Positions 36,315 through 45,297 of a stretch of DNA of 64,000 nucleotides are shown here, in pieces. This DNA is from Arenibacter troitsensis (GTDB taxonomy: Bacteria > Bacteroidota > Bacteroidia > Flavobacteriales > Flavobacteriaceae). The notes under the pieces were generated by a model. The model was not told where the DNA came from. It made no database searches and worked only from the letters and a program-made list of their open reading frames with translations. The stretch spans positions 62,001 through 126,000 of the forward strand of contig NZ_FXAO01000007.1 in NCBI RefSeq assembly GCF_900177645.1. Reading direction: 5' to 3'. The stretch's first letter is position 1. The number at the start of each line of letters is the position of its first letter. The translations under genes were made by a program, and so were the position numbers.

Positions 36315-37559
36315 ATGAGAAGTAATCACTCGTATATAGTTTATTTTCTTTTTATTATGGCCTTTCATTGGGGCTATTTTTCCATGGCACAAACCAATGA
36401 ACAAAAGGCATTGGAATCCAAAAGGGAGCAACTTCAAAAGGAAATATCGGAAATTAACCGATTATTGTTCGCAGAAAAAAAGGAAAAGGGAAATGTCTTG
36501 GAGCAGATGGAGGCCATGGATCAAAAAATCAATGTTCGACAACAATTGATCAGGGTTACCAATCAACAGTCCAATTTACTTAATAGGCAGATAAATACGA
36601 ATGTTAGGAACATTGGAAAACTGCGTAACGATCTTGCTTTTTTGAAGGAAGAATACGGGAATATGATCCAAAAGTCCTATCAGAATAAATCCAGACAGAG
36701 CAGGTTAATGTTTCTTTTGTCCTCTGAGAATTTCCTACAGGCTTTTAAGCGTTTCCAGTACATGAAGCAGTATACCCAATACAGAAAAGAGCAGGGGGAG
36801 CAAATTGTGGCCAAAACGGAAGAGCTAACCCAATTGAACAAAGACCTTTCCGAACAGCGTAAGGAGAAGGACAAGCTGGTGGCGGAAAATACACAGATCA
36901 AAAATCAGCTGTATAAGGAAATCCAATCCCAAAAGGAATTACTCAAGAGCATAAGGAAGAACGAAAGCAAATATGCTGCTGCCATTGAAAATAAGAAGAA
37001 AGAGGCCAAGAGGATAGATGAACAAATAGAAAGATTGATACGTAGCGCTATTGCCGCCTCCAACAGGGAGGCAAGTAAATCTTCCAGTACCACTGCAACA
37101 AGTAGCAGTAAGTTTGTATTAACTCCTGAAGCGACTATAGTGGCCAATAATTTTTCCGCCAACAAGGGTAAATTGATCTGGCCCGTGGAAAAAGGAATTA
37201 AAAGACAGGGGTTTGGGGTTTATAATGATGCCGTTTATCCAGGTATAAAACACGAAAGTAATGGGGTAATTATTGCCACGGATGAAGGATCCAAGGCAAG
37301 GGCAATCTTTGAAGGCGAAGTTATTGCCATACTCTCTGTTCCAGGAGGGAATAAGGGAGTACAGATTAAACATGGAAACTATATAAGTACTTATTACAAT
37401 CTTTCCAGAGTTTATGTAAAGAAGGGGGATAAGGTAAACACCAAGTCGGATTTGGGGGATATTTACACCAGTAAATCCAGCGGTACTACCCAATTGAAGT
37501 TTTATCTTTATAAGGATACTACCCGCCTTAATCCCGAAGAATGGATTTATCAACTATAA
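36315..37559 (+). CDS. EnvC-like murein hydrolase activator, degenerate M23 domain
   Basis: A 414-residue secreted protein: signal peptide (to about 25, ending SMAQ), long coiled coil (about 28-250), Ser/Thr-rich hinge and a C-terminal LytM/M23 domain (about 285-412). The zinc ligands are lost: where active enzymes have HxxxD it reads KHESNG, and where they have HLH it reads LKFYLY. This is the EnvC state, an amidase activator without its own peptidase activity (family knowledge). The intact M23 protein at 7532-8401 contrasts with it. Confidence 0.88.
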   Translation: MRSNHSYIVYFLFIMAFHWGYFSMAQTNEQKALESKREQLQKEISEINRLLFAEKKEKGNVLEQMEAMDQKINVRQQLIRVTNQQSNLLNRQINTNVRNIGKLRNDLAFLKEEYGNMIQKSYQNKSRQSRLMFLLSSENFLQAFKRFQYMKQYTQYRKEQGEQIVAKTEELTQLNKDLSEQRKEKDKLVAENTQIKNQLYKEIQSQKELLKSIRKNESKYAAAIENKKKEAKRIDEQIERLIRSAIAASNREASKSSSTTATSSSKFVLTPEATIVANNFSANKGKLIWPVEKGIKRQGFGVYNDAVYPGIKHESNGVIIATDEGSKARAIFEGEVIAILSVPGGNKGVQIKHGNYISTYYNLSRVYVKKGDKVNTKSDLGDIYTSKSSGTTQLKFYLYKDTTRLNPEEWIYQL

Positions 37560-37571
37560 AATATTTTAAAA

Positions 37572-38408
37572 TTGAAGAATTTAACGGATTTAAAAGGAAC
37601 TTTTAGACTTCACAATGGCGTTGATATGCCCTATTTTGGTTTAGGGGTCTATTTATCTGAAGATGGAAAGGAAGTGACCAATGCTGTAAAATGGGCTTTG
37701 CAGGACGGATATCGACATATAGACACGGCTTCGATATACAATAATGAAGAGGGTGTGGGCTTGGGTATCAGGGAAAGTGGTGTTGACCGTAAGGACATAT
37801 TTGTGGTGAGTAAGGTGTGGAATAGCGATCAAGGCTATGAAAGTACTATAAGAGCCTATGAGTCCAGTTTAGAGCGATTGAATTTGGACTATCTTGATCT
37901 ATACCTGGTGCATTGGCCTGTAAAGGGGAAATATAAGGAAACTTGGAGGGCCATGGAATATTTGTACAAGCATAAAGGGGTGAGGGCTATTGGAGTAAGT
38001 AATTTTTTGCAACACCATTTGGAAGATTTAATAGCTGCCTCTGAAATTGTTCCAATGGTGAACCAAATGGAATTTCATCCCTATTTGGTGCAACAGGATT
38101 TGATCGATTTTTGCCACAAAAATACCATTCAGTATGAAGCTTGGTCCCCATTGATGCAAGGACATATTTTTGAATTGGAGATTATGAAGGACCTGGCCGC
38201 AAAATACAAAAAGTCCATTGCCCAAATTGTATTGCGTTGGGATTTGCAAAAGGGGGTGATCACCATTCCAAAATCTGCCAAAAAGGATCGAATTAGAGCC
38301 AATGCGGATATTTTTGACTTTGAGCTTGCTCCTGAGGATGTCAAAAAATTAGAGAATTTGGACCGCGGAAAAAGATTTGGTCCCGACCCAGATAATTTCG
38401 ATTTTTAA
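37572..38408 (+). CDS. aldo/keto reductase
   Basis: NADPH-dependent carbonyl reductase of 278 residues. The catalytic tetrad is visible: Asp and Tyr in HIDTASIYNNE (about 49-59), Lys in VVSKVW (about 81) and His in YLVHWP (about 114). The NADPH-binding block with ITIPKSAKKDRI is near 233-244. The start is TTG at 37572, which keeps the N-terminal KNLTDLKGTFRLHNGV strand; no suitable ATG lies upstream. It follows the EnvC-like gene by 12 bp and overlaps the convergent thioesterase gene by 4 bp. The physiological substrate is unknown. Confidence 0.9.
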   Translation: MKNLTDLKGTFRLHNGVDMPYFGLGVYLSEDGKEVTNAVKWALQDGYRHIDTASIYNNEEGVGLGIRESGVDRKDIFVVSKVWNSDQGYESTIRAYESSLERLNLDYLDLYLVHWPVKGKYKETWRAMEYLYKHKGVRAIGVSNFLQHHLEDLIAASEIVPMVNQMEFHPYLVQQDLIDFCHKNTIQYEAWSPLMQGHIFELEIMKDLAAKYKKSIAQIVLRWDLQKGVITIPKSAKKDRIRANADIFDFELAPEDVKKLENLDRGKRFGPDPDNFDF

Positions 38409-38917
38409 TCCAAAAACAAAGCCTTAAGCTCTGTAGCATCTTTGGGTTTCATCTTGCCGGCAAGTACCAAACTAAGTTGTTTTCTTCGTAAAGCAGCTTC
38501 AAATCGCTGTATCTCCAAGTCGGTCTCTGGCCTTAATTCCGGAACAGTGGTAGGTTTTCCGCTATCGTCCACGGCCACAAAAGTGTAGATAGCTTCATTT
38601 ACCTTGGATTTCTCGCCGTTAAAGCGGTCTTCCATCCAAACGTCTATGAATACTTCCATAGAGGTCTTGAAGGCTCTGGAAACGGCCGCCTCTACGGTAA
38701 CAACACTTCCTACAGGAACAGCTTGGTTAAAGGCTACATGGTTTACGGACGCAGTAACGGTTATTCGCCTACTGTGGCGCCTGGCGGCAATACTGGCGGC
38801 ACGGTCCATTCGGGCCAACAATTCACCGCCAAACAAATTGTTTAAAGGATTGGTTTCACTAGGAAGGACCATGTCGGTCATTAAGGTGCGCGATTCACTG
38901 GGCGTCTTTGGCTCCAT
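38405..38917 (-). CDS. acyl-CoA thioesterase (hotdog fold)
   Basis: Hydrolyses acyl-CoA esters. The 170 residues show the hotdog signature: NPLNNLFGGELLARMDRAA (about 22-40) with the catalytic Asp in the helix, followed by NHVAFNQAVPVG. It resembles the YciA/ACOT single-hotdog group, which acts on short to long acyl-CoAs. The 3' ends of this gene and the aldo/keto reductase overlap by 4 bp. Confidence 0.9.
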   Translation of the reverse strand: MEPKTPSESRTLMTDMVLPSETNPLNNLFGGELLARMDRAASIAARRHSRRITVTASVNHVAFNQAVPVGSVVTVEAAVSRAFKTSMEVFIDVWMEDRFNGEKSKVNEAIYTFVAVDDSGKPTTVPELRPETDLEIQRFEAALRRKQLSLVLAGKMKPKDATELKALFLD

Positions 38918-38931
38918 AAAATTCTTTTGGG

Positions 38932-38939
38932 CAAAGATA
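38932..38939 (-). promoter_or_regulatory. -7 box for the thioesterase gene
   Basis: TATCTTTG on the minus strand, 14 nt before the start codon, matches TAnnTTTG. Confidence 0.45.
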
Positions 38940-38974
38940 CATTGGTAATATTAAGCTAAAAAGTAGAGAGGTAA

Positions 38975-39922
38975 TTATTTTACGGAACGCAACCAAGCCT
39001 CGGGCGATTCGGACTGTTTAATTTTCCTTAAATAATTTAGTGCTTCCTTGGCATCGTCAAAGCTGCCGTAGGCTACCATATGCAAGCCATATTGGTTGAC
39101 ACCTAGATAAGAGGCATCATATCCTTTTTCTTTAAGTTGAAGGACTTTCTTTTCGGCATTTTCCTGAATTCTAAAAGCGCCGGCAATAACTTGGTGAACA
39201 CCACTTTTTTTGTTGGTGATGACATTTAAGGATACGGCCGGTAATTCTAAGGGAGCAGTATTGAAAAAGGTAGCTTCCTGGATATTTTTGGAAACTTGCT
39301 GATTTGCTTCCTGCCTTACCAATTCTTGGTCGTATACTTTTTCGTTATAAAGTCGATAGCCGGTAAAACCAGTTGCAATGGCCAATAATATTACGGCTGC
39401 ATATTTTAAATAAGGCCTAAGGGTAGATTCTTTTCTCGCCTCAGGGGTTATCATAAATGGAATTTTTTCTTCCAGTTCAACTACTTCCTCCTTTAAAACT
39501 TCCCTAGAGATCGGGGTAGATACAAAGGTAGATAACCCAAACGAGGAGGTAAGGTAATTTACCTGATAAGAAGGCTGAAACTGGGTTTTTCCTTCCTTGT
39601 TCAGCCACAATTCACCTATGTTGGGCAGATTCAATCTGTGTCCTTCCTTTAGGAGTTTTTTCCACTTTAGCGATACTGTCGCTATTTGCTTCTGCATGTC
39701 CTCGTAGGACATTTTTTCGGCATCGGCCATATAGGATACCAACAATCCGTCATTGGAAGTCAGTTGTTCGTTAAAAGATATTACTTTCGAAGGAGGATAG
39801 AATGAATTTGTAGCGTCATTGATAACGGCATATTTCATCTGTGTCAAAAAAGCGCCGAATTCAGGCACCATTACACAATTGTATCTATAAAGCAGCTCCG
39901 CTATGTAATGTTCGGTTCCCAT
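38975..39922 (-). CDS. HU/CCDC81-like and SPOR domain membrane protein
   Basis: A 315-residue protein with a cytoplasmic N-terminal HU-like domain (about 1-135; VMVPEFGAFLTQ and LPNIGELWLN are typical of the CCDC81-like prokaryotic HU pair), one transmembrane helix (about 172-190) and a periplasmic C-terminal SPOR domain (about 236-312, QVIAGAFRIQENAEKK to the end). It could connect a DNA or protein partner inside the cell to septal peptidoglycan outside. It is divergent from dprA. Confidence 0.85.
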   Translation of the reverse strand: MGTEHYIAELLYRYNCVMVPEFGAFLTQMKYAVINDATNSFYPPSKVISFNEQLTSNDGLLVSYMADAEKMSYEDMQKQIATVSLKWKKLLKEGHRLNLPNIGELWLNKEGKTQFQPSYQVNYLTSSFGLSTFVSTPISREVLKEEVVELEEKIPFMITPEARKESTLRPYLKYAAVILLAIATGFTGYRLYNEKVYDQELVRQEANQQVSKNIQEATFFNTAPLELPAVSLNVITNKKSGVHQVIAGAFRIQENAEKKVLQLKEKGYDASYLGVNQYGLHMVAYGSFDDAKEALNYLRKIKQSESPEAWLRSVK

Positions 39923-40026
39923 AGGGACAAAGATTAGAAAAAATACACAAGTTCAAAACTCTTCACATAACTTTTTATTAACATTATATTTTGTGTATTT
40001 TGTGAACAACTAAGCGGGTTCCATAA

Positions 40027-41130
40027 ATGACTAGAGATGAAATAATTGCTATTCTTCGGTTGCAGAACGTGCCGAATATTGGTGACATAACGGCAAAAAA
40101 ATTAATATCCAGTTGCGGGAGTCCATCAGCAATTTTTGATGAAAAAATAGCTCGTTTGTTAAAATTGGACGGCATTGGTACAGGGATCCTGAAAGGGCTT
40201 ATGGACAGGGAGCATTTGGAGGCAGCAGAATTGGAATATGAATTTATAAGGAGTCGGGAAATACAGCTACATTATTTTATGGAGGACAACTATCCGGCAT
40301 ATTTGAAACACTGTATAGATAGTCCTATTTTACTTTTCAGCCAAGGGAAGATAGATTTGAACCGCCAGAGGATCATAAGTATTGTTGGGACCCGAAATAT
40401 TACCAGTTATGGTACAGCATTTTGCGAGCAGTTCATTGAGGAATTGGCACCCTTGGATCCAATTATTGTAAGTGGCTTTGCCTATGGGGTGGATATTTGT
40501 GTACATAGGGCAGCGGTAAAACACGGGTTACAGACCATAGGATGCCTGGCCCATGGTTTGAATCAAATTTATCCAAAAATGCATGAAAAATATGTGCCCG
40601 ATGTAAACAGGAACGGTGGTTTTTTTACGGAATTTTGGAGCACTAGTCAGCCTGATAGGGAGAATTTTTTAAAGCGAAATCGGATTATTGCGGGTATGGG
40701 CGAAGCTACCATTGTAGTGGAATCTGCTGAAAAGGGAGGTAGTCTGGTTACCGCAGATATTGCCAACAGTTATAATCGAGATGTTTTTGCCGTACCTGGA
40801 AGAACCCAGGATAAGTACAGTAGCGGATGCAATAACCTCATAAAGCAGCAGAAAGCACAACTACTTACCTCGGCCGCCGATTTGATTTATATGTTAGGTT
40901 GGGAATTGGAAGAAAAGGAGCCCGCTACCATACAAAAGCAACTTTTTGTGGAGTTGGACGATACCGAGAAGGAAATCTATGATTATTTATTACAGGGCGG
41001 CAAACAAATGTTGGACCACATTGCACTGGACTGTAAGTTGCCTATTTTTAAGGTTTCCTCTACCTTATTGAATATGGAAATGAAGGGAGTGGTGAGGCCG
41101 CTCCCAGGTAAATTGTTCGAGGCTATTTAA
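40027..41130 (+). CDS. dprA: DNA-processing protein DprA
   Basis: Loads RecA on incoming single-stranded DNA during natural transformation. The 367 residues have an N-terminal helix-hairpin-helix region (LQNVPNIGDITAKKL), a Rossmann-like core with IVGTRNITSYG near 121, SGFAYGVDICVHRAA near 150, the NRIIAGMGEATIVVESAEKG stretch near 218 and AVPGR near 256, then a C-terminal winged-helix (DML1-like) domain. All expected blocks are present. It is a single-gene unit with a near-consensus TATATTTTG at about 39985. Confidence 0.95.
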   Translation: MTRDEIIAILRLQNVPNIGDITAKKLISSCGSPSAIFDEKIARLLKLDGIGTGILKGLMDREHLEAAELEYEFIRSREIQLHYFMEDNYPAYLKHCIDSPILLFSQGKIDLNRQRIISIVGTRNITSYGTAFCEQFIEELAPLDPIIVSGFAYGVDICVHRAAVKHGLQTIGCLAHGLNQIYPKMHEKYVPDVNRNGGFFTEFWSTSQPDRENFLKRNRIIAGMGEATIVVESAEKGGSLVTADIANSYNRDVFAVPGRTQDKYSSGCNNLIKQQKAQLLTSAADLIYMLGWELEEKEPATIQKQLFVELDDTEKEIYDYLLQGGKQMLDHIALDCKLPIFKVSSTLLNMEMKGVVRPLPGKLFEAI

Positions 41131-41370
41131 AAATGTACACCTTCACTTTTTCTTGAATTCAATTGGTGTGTTTATGCCAATTTTCGACCTTAAATGGGGG
41201 TTTGTTTTTTAAAATTTACCGACCAACTGGTTTGTAAAATGGATTTTATGAATGAATAACGAAGTACTTTGGGTATTTCATCTCCCATAAACTACTCCTC
41301 AGCCCAATTATTATTTTGGGAAAATATCACTGAACGGCACGAACCGACCAATGGGTATATTTCCTGATAA

Positions 41371-42339
41371 TTAATAACCAACTTTAGCCCTCACCCTTTC
41401 CAGGACACCATCGGCCACTATTTTGGCTTTTTTGGCGCCAAAGGCCAAGGCTTCATCAAGCTCATTTAGATTGTTCATGTAATAGTCGAACTTTTCCCTA
41501 GCCTCACCAAAGCGATCCAGGATAACTTCATATAGCGCTTGTTTGGCATGACCGTAGCCATAATTGCCGTTTAAGTAATTGGCACGCATTTCTGCAACTT
41601 GATTTTCCGAAGCCAGAATTTTGTACAGGGCAAATACGTTATCGGTATCAGGATCCTTGGGGTCCTCCATGGGCGTACTGTCCGTCTGTATGCCCATGAT
41701 CTGTTTGCGCAATTGTTTATCGGTCTGGAAAAGGCTTATCAAATTTCCCTTGCTTTTGCTCATTTTAGACCCATCGGTACCCGGAATATACATGGTTTCT
41801 TCCTGTACCTTACCTTCCGGTATAACAAATGTTTCTCCTAATTGGGCATGAAACCTAGAGGCCACATCCCTTGTCATTTCCAAATGCTGCATTTGATCCT
41901 TGCCAACCGGGACTATCTCAGCATCGTATAGAAGTATGTCCGCAGCCATAAGCATTGGATAGAAAAACAAACCTGCGTTTACATCTTCGAGTCGGTCTGC
42001 TTTATCCTTAAAAGAGTGTGCAAGGGTCAATCTTTGGTAAGGAAAAAAACAGCTAAGGTACCATGCCAGTTCCGCGGTTTGGGGTATATCACTCTGCCGA
42101 TAAAAGGCGGTTTTATTAATGTCGAGTCCAAAGGCCAACCAGGTGGCCGCTACGGCATAAGTGTTGTTTCTCAATTGCTCACCATTCTTTATTTGGGTCA
42201 GTGAGTGCATATCCGCAATAAATAGAAAGGAATCGTTTGCTGGATTGTTCGCCATTTCTATCGCTGGGATGATCGCTCCCAAAATATTCCCTAAATGAGG
42301 GGTTCCCGTGCTTTGTATACCGGTTAAGATTCTTGCCAT
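41371..42339 (-). CDS. trpS: tryptophanyl-tRNA synthetase
   Basis: Charges tRNA-Trp. The 322 residues carry the class I signature in the form TGTPHLGN (about 9-16) and the KMSKS loop in GSKMSKSKGN (near 194). Length and motifs are those of the bacterial TrpRS. The ATG at 42337-42339 (MARILTG) is chosen over an in-frame ATG eight codons upstream because the -7 box lies just 21 nt before it. Confidence 0.97.
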   Translation of the reverse strand: MARILTGIQSTGTPHLGNILGAIIPAIEMANNPANDSFLFIADMHSLTQIKNGEQLRNNTYAVAATWLAFGLDINKTAFYRQSDIPQTAELAWYLSCFFPYQRLTLAHSFKDKADRLEDVNAGLFFYPMLMAADILLYDAEIVPVGKDQMQHLEMTRDVASRFHAQLGETFVIPEGKVQEETMYIPGTDGSKMSKSKGNLISLFQTDKQLRKQIMGIQTDSTPMEDPKDPDTDNVFALYKILASENQVAEMRANYLNGNYGYGHAKQALYEVILDRFGEAREKFDYYMNNLNELDEALAFGAKKAKIVADGVLERVRAKVGY

Positions 42340-42360
42340 TATTTTATTTTCAAAGAAGGA

Positions 42361-42368
42361 CAAAGGTA
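42361..42368 (-). promoter_or_regulatory. -7 box for trpS
   Basis: TACCTTTG on the minus strand, 21 nt before the trpS ATG, matches TAnnTTTG. It is arranged back to back with the plsC box. Confidence 0.55.
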
Positions 42369-42398
42369 AAAGAAATTCTAAAGAAGCACTAAAATTAT

Positions 42399-42406
42399 TA
42401 CTTTTG
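42399..42406 (+). promoter_or_regulatory. -7 box immediately upstream of plsC (leaderless transcript likely)
   Basis: TACTTTTG ends 5 nt before the plsC ATG, so transcription should start on or beside the start codon. Confidence 0.5.
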
Positions 42407-42411
42407 ACCGC

Positions 42412-43152
42412 ATGCTATCATTCCTTAAAAAAATAGGCCATACGCTCTACCGGATCTGGTTCTATATTTTAGTGGTTTTGCCCATTTTAATAATGCTTCC
42501 TTTTCTGGTAATTTTCACCCTTTCAGAGAGAACGTACCCACAATTCTTTTGGATGGCCCGTAATATCTGGGCCAACTTTATTCTTTATGGGATGGGGTGT
42601 TTTCCGGTAATTAAATGGGAGGAAAGGCTCAAAAAGGGTGAAAGTTATATGTTGGTTTCCAATCACACCAGTATGTTGGATATTATGTTGATGCTAAAAG
42701 TTAGTAAAAATCCTTTTGTTTTTATAGGGAAGAAGGAATTGGTGAATATTCCCTTATTCGGGTTCTTCTATAAAAGGGTATGTATTTTGGTGGATAGGGA
42801 GAGTGCCAAAAGTAGGACGGCAGTATACAGAAGGGCACAAAAAAGATTACAACAGGGCTTGAGTATTTGTATTTTCCCAGAGGGTGGGGTGCCCGATGAA
42901 GATATTGTTTTGGACGACTTTAAGGACGGGGCATTTAAAATGGCAATTGCTCATAACATTCCTGTAGTGCCCATGACATTTTATGACAACAAAAGGCGGT
43001 TTTCATTTACTTTTTATAGTGGTGGTCCTGGAAGGTTACGTGTTAGGGTCCATAAATTTTTTGCAACGCATAATCTTAAAGAGGCAGACAAGATAATGCT
43101 TCGTGAATCCGTAAGGGAAGTAATTTTGAATGAGATCCAGAATTCCCGTTAG
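42412..43152 (+). CDS. plsC: 1-acyl-sn-glycerol-3-phosphate acyltransferase
   Basis: Makes phosphatidic acid from lysophosphatidic acid at the inner membrane. The 246 residues have one or two N-terminal membrane segments (about 12-38), the catalytic HX4D box in SNHTSMLD (about 83-90), and the acceptor-binding FPEGGV near 159-164. Either membrane phospholipid or ornithine-lipid synthesis would fit; PlsC is the simpler reading. It is divergent from trpS. Confidence 0.9.
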   Translation: MLSFLKKIGHTLYRIWFYILVVLPILIMLPFLVIFTLSERTYPQFFWMARNIWANFILYGMGCFPVIKWEERLKKGESYMLVSNHTSMLDIMLMLKVSKNPFVFIGKKELVNIPLFGFFYKRVCILVDRESAKSRTAVYRRAQKRLQQGLSICIFPEGGVPDEDIVLDDFKDGAFKMAIAHNIPVVPMTFYDNKRRFSFTFYSGGPGRLRVRVHKFFATHNLKEADKIMLRESVREVILNEIQNSR

Positions 43153-43202
43153 GCTTGTAAATTCCATTGGCGCTATGCCGGTTTAATCAACATGCCTTAG
43201 GA

Positions 43203-44696
43203 TTAGAATTTTAAAGTAAACCCGCTGTAAACTCCCAAGGAATATGGGTTAAAACTGCCAGAGGTATTCGAAAAGGTATTTAGTTGATATTTAAATACCG
43301 GCTCTACATTAAATTTAAGCTTAGGGGTAAACTTATAATCCAACCCAAGACCAAGGTTGGTACTAAAATTAATGGAATTGATATTATTGGCTTCCCCAAA
43401 CTCTGTTGTCTGTCCACTGGATTCCAATACTACCGAATTATCCGTTAGAAAAAGGGAACTTACTCCTCCTATAATATTAACACCGAATTTACGATCCAAA
43501 AGGGCATAATTTAGTTCCAAGGGTATCTCCAAATATCCCATTTGTTGTCCCATTGTGCCTAAACGGGTAGGGTTTTTACCAGTGACGTCCATAGCAAATA
43601 CGGTTCCGGGCTTAGGGATTACATTTTCGCTGTTTGGATTATTCAAAATAATGGATTGGGAGTCATTGGAATACTTAATATTGCTTATTTGATTCCCGGT
43701 TGAAGCGTTAAATGAGGATGTAAAAGAGACATCGTTGGTGTCATAGCCATAATCTACCTTATGGATACCGGAACGTACACTCAGTTTTTTAGAAATTTCA
43801 TAGGCCACCGTAATACCGTAACTCAGCGTTACACTTCCTGTTTTGCTGTTGGAAGCAAGAATGGAGTTGATCGGGGACCCCTCACCCAATCCATTAAAGT
43901 AAACCGGAGCAATGCTTGGGCCAGCGGACCACTTTCCTTTGTGGGCTTCCTCAACTTCAGCAACCTCATTTTCCTCTATGGCCTCTAATATGGACTTTTT
44001 ATTTGATGGAAGGTCCTCAGAGCCAACTTCAGGAGTTTTTTCAATAGGCTTGTTGGCGTTATTGTTTTCTTGATGTGCAATGGCTTCCTCAGTAGGAATA
44101 GGCAACTCCTTGGAGGGTGATGTGTCCTCTATGGGTTGTACTAAACGGGTCGGTTCTTGGCCTGTATTATCATCAAGATTCTTTGTTCCCGATCCATTTG
44201 CCAACAATTCCTTGGATGCTGTGTGGGTTGGAATAGGGTGCTTTTGTACTTTTCCTGAGTTATCGCGTTTTGGGTTACTTTCGGCAACTATGCTTCCATT
44301 GTTGGCAAGGGGATCTGTAATTTTGTCCCCAGCCGTTTGGGAGCTTGTTTCAATTTTATTTTCCTCCGTAGTTTTTCCTTCATTATTGGTGATGCCGGTA
44401 GCTTCGGTGGAAGATTCCAGAAAGTTATTGGAGTCTTGGACACTTCGGGTTTTATTTTCTACATCCGTTATAACAGGTGTTGCCAAATCGGAAGTGGAAA
44501 ACGGATTGATCGCAATAAATAGGATGGCCAGTATTGCTGCCACACCGCCAACCTTCCACCATAGGGGAACAAGTTTGCGGGATCGTTTCTCATTATCCAA
44601 GGAAGCGGCTATGGAATTCCAAACTTTTTCGTCAGGAATTTCTTGGAAGTTTGCCAACTTCTCTTGAAATAATTTGTCTAAATTATTTTCACTCAT
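43203..44696 (-). CDS. probable dual-membrane-spanning anti-sigma factor with C-terminal outer-membrane beta-barrel
   Basis: A 497-residue protein with an unusual layout. A cytoplasmic N-terminus (1-45, containing IPDEKVWNSIAASLD) is followed by one inner-membrane helix (about 46-66), a low-complexity Asn/Ser/Thr/Glu linker (about 67-250) and a beta-barrel-like domain (about 253-497) that ends in Phe (GFTLKF), the usual outer-membrane insertion signal. There is no cleavable signal peptide. This matches the Dma class of dual-membrane-spanning anti-sigma factors described in Bacteroides thetaiotaomicron. It lies 38 bp after the ECF sigma gene. The anti-sigma role is inferred from layout and neighbour. 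Confidence 0.75.
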   Translation of the reverse strand: MSENNLDKLFQEKLANFQEIPDEKVWNSIAASLDNEKRSRKLVPLWWKVGGVAAILAILFIAINPFSTSDLATPVITDVENKTRSVQDSNNFLESSTEATGITNNEGKTTEENKIETSSQTAGDKITDPLANNGSIVAESNPKRDNSGKVQKHPIPTHTASKELLANGSGTKNLDDNTGQEPTRLVQPIEDTSPSKELPIPTEEAIAHQENNNANKPIEKTPEVGSEDLPSNKKSILEAIEENEVAEVEEAHKGKWSAGPSIAPVYFNGLGEGSPINSILASNSKTGSVTLSYGITVAYEISKKLSVRSGIHKVDYGYDTNDVSFTSSFNASTGNQISNIKYSNDSQSIILNNPNSENVIPKPGTVFAMDVTGKNPTRLGTMGQQMGYLEIPLELNYALLDRKFGVNIIGGVSSLFLTDNSVVLESSGQTTEFGEANNINSINFSTNLGLGLDYKFTPKLKFNVEPVFKYQLNTFSNTSGSFNPYSLGVYSGFTLKF

Positions 44697-44734
44697 GTTT
44701 TTAATTGTTCAGCAGGGATTATAATCGGGAGGGT

Positions 44735-45277
44735 TTACCCTTCCATAATAATTCCCGCTTTATTTGCCTCAATTTTTTCTTTTAATATCATTCTTGCCCT
44801 GGCAAGATTGGATTTGGAAGTCCCTAGGGACGTTCCCAACATTTCACTAATCTCTTTGTGGCTATAGCCGTCCAACACATAAAGGTTGAAGGTTAAGCGG
44901 TATTTATTGGGAAGCTCTTGCACATAATTGAGCAAGGTGGCCAAATCCAGGTTTAAATAGCCCGAATCTTCTGGCAATTCATCCTCAATGTTATCGGTGA
45001 CCAGTGTTAAGGTTTCCTCTTTCCTATATTTTTGAAGTACTGTATTTACGGTAATACGTTTGATCCAGCCTTCAAAAGAACCTTGGTGTTTAAACTGATC
45101 AATTTTGCTGTAGATAGTCATAAAACTATCATGCAGATTGTCTTCGGCCTCCGTTTTATTGCGCGAGTATTTGAGACAAATTCCGAACAAAATCCGGGAA
45201 TAGTCCCGGTATAGCTGTTCTTGTGCTTGTCTGTTCCCCTTTTTGCAATTATTTATGAGCTCAACCAGGTTACTCAA
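44735..45277 (-). CDS. ECF-type RNA polymerase sigma factor
   Basis: A 180-residue sigma-70-family factor with region 2 (about 20-85; YSRNKTEAEDNLHDSFM and IKRITVN) and region 4 (about 115-170; the helix-turn-helix GYSHKEISEMLG then SNLARARMILKEKI). No region 1 or 3 is present, so it is of the extracytoplasmic-function class. It is between a lipoprotein gene (20 bp upstream) and the presumed anti-sigma gene (38 bp downstream), so all three are likely one transcript that it may autoregulate. Confidence 0.93.
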   Translation of the reverse strand: MSNLVELINNCKKGNRQAQEQLYRDYSRILFGICLKYSRNKTEAEDNLHDSFMTIYSKIDQFKHQGSFEGWIKRITVNTVLQKYRKEETLTLVTDNIEDELPEDSGYLNLDLATLLNYVQELPNKYRLTFNLYVLDGYSHKEISEMLGTSLGTSKSNLARARMILKEKIEANKAGIIMEG

Positions 45278-45297
45278 AATATGGATTGGGTTATTTA

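Noticed and set aside
44080..44667. 195-codon plus-strand frame over the anti-sigma gene
   Set aside because: It mirrors the low-complexity linker of the minus-strand protein; Ser-rich composition is an artefact of the opposite strand.
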